Shown here: positions 9,401 to 12,641 of the stretch, piece after piece
Numbering within the stretch: the first letter of the stretch is position 1
Layout: every line of letters begins with the position of its first letter
DNA from: Trametopsis cervina
Lineage: Eukaryota; Basidiomycota; Agaricomycetes; Polyporales; Irpicaceae
Length of the DNA stretch: 12,641 nt
NCBI GenBank assembly: GCA_022385755.1
Contig: MU278409.1
Span: forward strand, 1-12,641
Reading direction: 5' to 3'
Made by a program: the position numbers and the translations under genes
Notes under the pieces: model-generated
The model's database searches: none
Told to the model about the DNA's origin: nothing
What the model saw: only the letters and a program-made list of their open reading frames with translations

Positions 9401-11978
9401 GAAGTGGTCTCAGGTGCGTACATTGTGGATTGAATATGTGGACGGGATTTCTCATAGGCAAACACGCAGACACTAGACCCTACCACGGACAAGCAGCTAC
9501 CCGAACTGGCCAAGATGCTCGGCGAAGTCGACCAGTTTTTGTCGATGTGCATCCCCGCGATATCCGTTTCCACCCCTCACCTCTACCTGTCCGCTCCAGC
9601 ATACGTCCCCAACACGTCGTTCATACACCGCTACTATTCCAAAATTTACACTGGCGGCGTCCGCGTCATCAACAAGGAGGACGTGCGTTGGCCGGAGTGT
9701 ATCCTTCGCATCGTTACCGAAAGTCATATTAATGATGTTGCTGTCTCGCCCGATGGTCGTATCCTCGCAACGGTCCACCGTGATAAGGTGGTCAGGCTTT
9801 GGGATGTGGTGACCGGAGAGCGTGTGGGCGAGCCTTTGAAGGGCCATACAGATCAGGTCATGTCGGTTGCATTCTCTCCCGACAGCAAGACCCTTGCCTC
9901 GGGATCAGATGATTGCACTGTCCGCCTCTGGAACGTAGAGACTAGGACGCAGATAGGCGGTGCTCTCACAGGTCATGTATCGTCCGTCAGATCGGTAGCA
10001 TTCTTGCAAGACAGCAAGACATTACTCTCGGGCTCAAACGACGGCACAGTGCGGAGGTGGAATGTGTTAAGTGGAGGATTAATCGGTGAAGCCCTTACAC
10101 GTCATGGAGATTCCGCCAGTCCAGCCGCCTTCTCCCCACATGAGGAGATGTTGGCTATGGGAATGAAGAATGGGTCCGTCCGTGTTTCAAATATAGAGAC
10201 AGAAAAGCCAGCGTATGCGCCTCTCGAGGGCCACACAGGTCGCGTTTTGGCGGTTGCATTCTCGCAAGATGGCCGGACACTCGCATCTGGCAGTTACGAC
10301 AATGAAATCCGACTTTGGGATGTAGCAACCGGGCAGCCGAAGGGTGATCCCCTTGTAGGTCACGAAAACCCGGTCCGATGCGTCGTGTTTTCCCCTGATG
10401 GGCGAATCCTTGCGTCAGGCTCGTGGGATCACAGTATACGGCTGTGGATGGTAGATACCGGGAAGCCAGTCGGGGGTCCGCTCATTGGTCACTCCGGCTA
10501 CGTTGCCTCGCTTGCCTTCTTGCCTGACAACCAGAGCCTAGTCTCGGTCTCATGGGACAACACCATTCGGGTGTGGAAGACAGAGGCCATGCAGGCAGAA
10601 GACGTGCTCACGACTGGCCACAGTGATGCTGTCTACGCGGTCGCATTCTCGCCAGGTAATGAGATTGCAGCATCGGGGTCGCGCGATGGCACGGTCCGCT
10701 TGTGGGATGTTCGCACTGGGCGGCCTGTAGGAGAGCCTCTCCGTGGCCATACAAACGCGGTGACGTCAGTGGCGTTTTCCCCTGATGGGAGGACAATCGT
10801 GTCGGGCTCGCACGATCGCACCATTCGGCTCTGGAATACGCACACAGGACAGCCAATACGCAATCCCCTCGTTGGCCACTCTGACTGGGTTTCCTCTGTG
10901 GTGTTCTCCCCGGACAGCACAATCGTCGCATCAGGCTCGGATGACTACACAATCCGGCTGTGGAGCGCGCTGACAGGCGAGCAGCTTGGACCGCCTCTGA
11001 CTGGACACAGCAGTTTGGTGAAATCTGTTGCCTTCTCGCCGAATGGACGCTGTCTTGCCTCGGGGTCAGCTGATAAGAAGATCATGCTGTGGGACAAGAC
11101 GACGAGGGAGCGCATCGGCGAGCCTCTCTACCATGAGGCTCTCCGCTATGGTGACTGGGTCTATTCAGTCGCCTTCTCGCCGATTGAGCAGATCATCGCA
11201 TCAGGAGGGGACGACACCACTATTCGGCTGTGGCGCGTGGACACACGAGAGTTCATCGGGGCTCCTCTACAACGTCACACTGGCCGCGTCTACTCTGTCG
11301 CCTTTTCGCCGAATGGAAAGATGCTTGTCTCTGGCTCGTGGGACAGGACAATTCGTCTGTGGGATGTCATGACCCGCAGGCCTATCGGAGGCCCTCTCAG
11401 AGGACACACCAGCGATGTCTACTCCGTCGCCTTCTCTCCAGACGGCGCCACCATTCTCTCCGGCTCGTACGACCACACCGTTCGGCTGTGGCGTCTGCCC
11501 GTCGTCAACCCTACGTTTCCCGCTGGCCCCTCGTCTCTTGAAGCACCCCCTTCTCTCCTTTCGCAAGCGGAAAGTAATGTCATCATTGCCAATACACACG
11601 GCGATGTCACTTCATCTTCGGAAAGCATGTCCGTCACTGGCGCCGTCCGCGATAATGGTACGTTCTTACCTTCCACCATCCCCTCCCTAATCTGTGCACA
11701 GCTGATCTTTGATCACCCTCTCTGTTTCAGAGTCCCCAACAGCATCAGCTACATCACCGACGAGTCAGGACATCCTCAACACTGATTCATCAATTCTGGA
11801 CGATGAGAGTGGCTATATGCTGGGCCCCAAGCGCGAACTCCTCTTCTGGGTTCCTCCGGACTACCGTACAGGACTTTGTAGAACCAATACCCAATGGGTT
11901 GCAGGTGCACGTTCGCTACGTCTTGATCTCTCCCGCTTCGCGCATGGAGGCGGCTGGCGGAGATGTCGAGTGGACTAA
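6481..11978 (+). CDS. C2-like / NACHT / WD40 NLR-type (STAND) protein, 8 exons, 1703 aa
   Basis: This is a predicted intracellular receptor-switch of the fungal NLR-like family, thought to act in non-self recognition or cell death. Exons: 6481-6535, 6587-6716, 6766-6890, 6947-7230, 7283-7811, 7861-9413, 9470-11657, 11731-11978. All introns are GT...AG, 49-73 bp, several with CTGA-type branch sites, and the joined reading frame is open. Domains in order: C2-like, residues about 14-111 (NPTW at 53-56, then LTVW at 72-75); helical region about 199-365, opening with IHPYAD; NACHT with Walker A GVAGSGKS at 432-439, Walker B DAIDE at 535-539 and sensor-1-like FLVTSR at 567-572; helical linker with HTSFRD near 761 and FWIEVMSLL near 866; 14 WD40 repeats, about 977-1566; and a conserved tail after the last intron (GYMLGPKRELLFWVPPDYR, then LDLSRFAHGG). 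The start is the first ATG that leads into the C2 fold, and its context (gcgATGG) is good. Exon joins are inferred by eye. The family call is firm; the ligand and the biological role are unknown. Confidence 0.9.
6536..6586 (+). other. Intron 1 of the NLR-type gene (C2 region)
   Basis: The donor is gtgag after ctcag, and the acceptor is the second of two closely spaced tgacag sites (6571-6576 and 6581-6586). Using the distal acceptor joins TVS to DIQCSNLP in phase 1 and gives a continuous C2-like strand. The proximal acceptor would add ten bases and break the frame, so it is not the productive choice. Confidence 0.75.
9722..11500 (+). repeat. Array of 14 WD40 repeats within the NLR-type gene
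   Basis: Fourteen tandem units of about 43 codons follow a GH(T/S)..V.SVAFSPDG..LASGS.D.TIRLWD pattern, each usually ending in TG.P.G.PL. The first unit (from residue 977) lacks the leading GH. The second starts at 9842, and the last ends just after the LWRL motif near 11490. Fourteen is twice seven, so two seven-bladed propellers are the simplest structural reading; that is an inference. Unit 4 has lost the GH and WD signatures (it begins RHGDSAS and has RVSN where RLWD is expected). Unit 7 has KTEA after the tryptophan, and unit 12 carries an insertion before its V.SVAFS core (HEALRYGDWVYSV). At DNA level the units look clearly diverged, unlike the near-identical repeats of some recently expanded fungal NLRs. 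In this family the array is the probable ligand-sensing part. Confidence 0.92.
11658..11730 (+). other. Intron 7 of the NLR-type gene, before the conserved C-terminal tail
   Basis: The donor is gtacgt after aatg; the acceptor is tttcag in a pyrimidine-rich stretch. At 73 bp this is the longest of the seven introns. If it is not removed, the frame runs on to a stop ending at 11785, giving a different C-terminus of about 42 residues. Removal joins the end of the WD40-proximal linker to ESPTASATSP and then to the LFWVPP tail, which resembles the tail of related fungal NACHT-WD40 proteins; removal is therefore preferred. Confidence 0.8.
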
Positions 11979-12451
11979 TTGTGGCTGTTTGCATCCCGTC
12001 TATACGTATCAATCTCCTCTAGATCCGTCGCATTACTTTTGCTATTACGATCTCGGTCTTTCTATTCTATAATTACGCATTGCATTACTCTGTTTGTCAT
12101 TTACATGAACAATGCTGCAGTCGCAGTGCACGCGCCGTGAATAAGACTCAGGTCCCGGCCACGCAATTGAGTGTAAGCACAACACACAACCTCTATACCC
12201 GTCCTCCCGCGTGAGTACGCTGAAATTGCGGACATGCATCCGACTCGTACTCGTTCCTCACATGCCCGATTACACAGTATTCTGCTGCTCCCTTCGACAG
12301 CTTGCCGACGGAGCGCATGGGCCACAGAGCATTGGGCCCCCACAGAGTGCAAGCCCAAATCCTGTCCGTTGCAAACCCATGACCCGACTTTCTAACGGAC
12401 AATAGTCCCGTGCCATCCTTCCACGTTACGCCTCGAAGTGGCGTGCCCCTC
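11979..12451 (+). other. 3' flank of the NLR-type gene; no further gene supported
   Basis: After the TAA stop the sequence becomes T-rich (ttttgctattacgatctcgg, then tttctattctataatta at about 12057-12073), which fits a 3' untranslated region. There is no canonical AATAAA; the nearest resemblance is gaataag at about 12137. Short frames on both strands have no recognisable content. Confidence 0.35.
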
Positions 12452-12634
12452 TTAATGTGCTGAATAACATACTAGGCCGTGCTTAAAAATCCGCACACAC
12501 CGAATAGAGGGCCATTGAGACAGAACCGATTGTGGTAGGAGTAGAGTGAACGCTCGTACCTGTGACTGCAGTGTTTCATAATCACTAAGTAAGTAATGGG
12601 CAGGGCGTAAATGACCATCCTTCCAAAGCTTCAT
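12452..12634 (-). other. Possible edge fragment of a minus-strand gene
   Basis: A minus-strand frame starting at ATG 12634 reads MKLWKDGHLRPAHYLLSDYE and continues TLQSQ up to a donor-like cacag/gtacga at about 12560. The first part looks protein-like; the rest of the frame may be intron. The window ends seven bases upstream of the ATG, so an earlier exon cannot be excluded. The family is not recognised. Confidence 0.2.
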
Positions 12635-12641
12635 TGTCGAC

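Noticed and set aside
7497..9476. A separate NACHT-only gene starting at ATG 7497
   Set aside because: The first 120 or so codons of that frame overlap exon 5 in another frame and read as noise; the good protein starts only after the acceptor at 7860, so this is exon 6 of the larger gene.
9722..11500. The periodic DNA in the WD40 region as a CRISPR-like or satellite array
   Set aside because: The period of about 129 bp is fully explained by 43-residue WD40 units in one open frame.
9515..11785. A separate WD40-only gene starting at ATG 9515
   Set aside because: The frame extends upstream of that ATG to an acceptor at 9469, in phase with exon 6, and the residues before the WD40 array match the linker expected after NACHT. 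The stop at 11785 is reached only by reading through a good intron.
1..12641. tRNA or rRNA genes, bacterial operon or phage content
   Set aside because: No tRNA-like cloverleaf, rRNA stretch, Shine-Dalgarno-led gene chain or phage-type protein was noticed; the intron-rich gene points to a fungal nuclear genome.

Overview
The window looks like fungal nuclear DNA, most likely from a basidiomycete (Agaricomycetes; a polypore-like fungus would fit). The main evidence is one large gene interrupted by seven short GT...AG introns (49-73 bp). Its product has the architecture typical of the expanded NLR-like (STAND) family in mushroom-forming fungi: an N-terminal C2-like domain, a helical region, a NACHT ATPase, a helical linker and a long WD40 array. 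There are no bacterial-style operons, ribosome binding sites or tRNA/rRNA genes that I could see.

Layout. Positions 1-6480 (just over half of the window) hold no gene I can call intact. This part contains: coding-like fragments with a good intron at 590-639; a C-rich stretch with small nested repeats (1725-1864); a degenerate direct repeat with a 207-bp period (about 2090-2510); minus-strand coding-like pieces (about 2650-3621); a more convincing decayed minus-strand gene (about 3920-5010) whose fragments stay collinear while the frame jumps and stops interrupt; short unassigned plus-strand ORFs (5082-5832); and a compact inverted repeat enclosing a 10-bp periodic array and overlapping a 14-bp palindrome (5867-5973). 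Positions 6481-11978 are the NLR-type gene, eight exons joining in frame to a 1703-residue protein. Positions 11979-12641 are its 3' flank, with a possible piece of another minus-strand gene at the right edge.

How it fits together. The only gene with a clear function is a predicted intracellular receptor: the WD40 array (14 repeats, consistent with two seven-bladed propellers) would sense a ligand, NACHT would act as the nucleotide-dependent switch, and the C2-like plus helical N-terminus would be the output, perhaps at a membrane. It sits beside a degenerate, repeat-rich stretch with decayed genes, which is a common setting for fast-evolving fungal NLR genes. All intron boundaries were placed by eye from splice signals, frame continuity and family resemblance; no alignment or RNA data were available.
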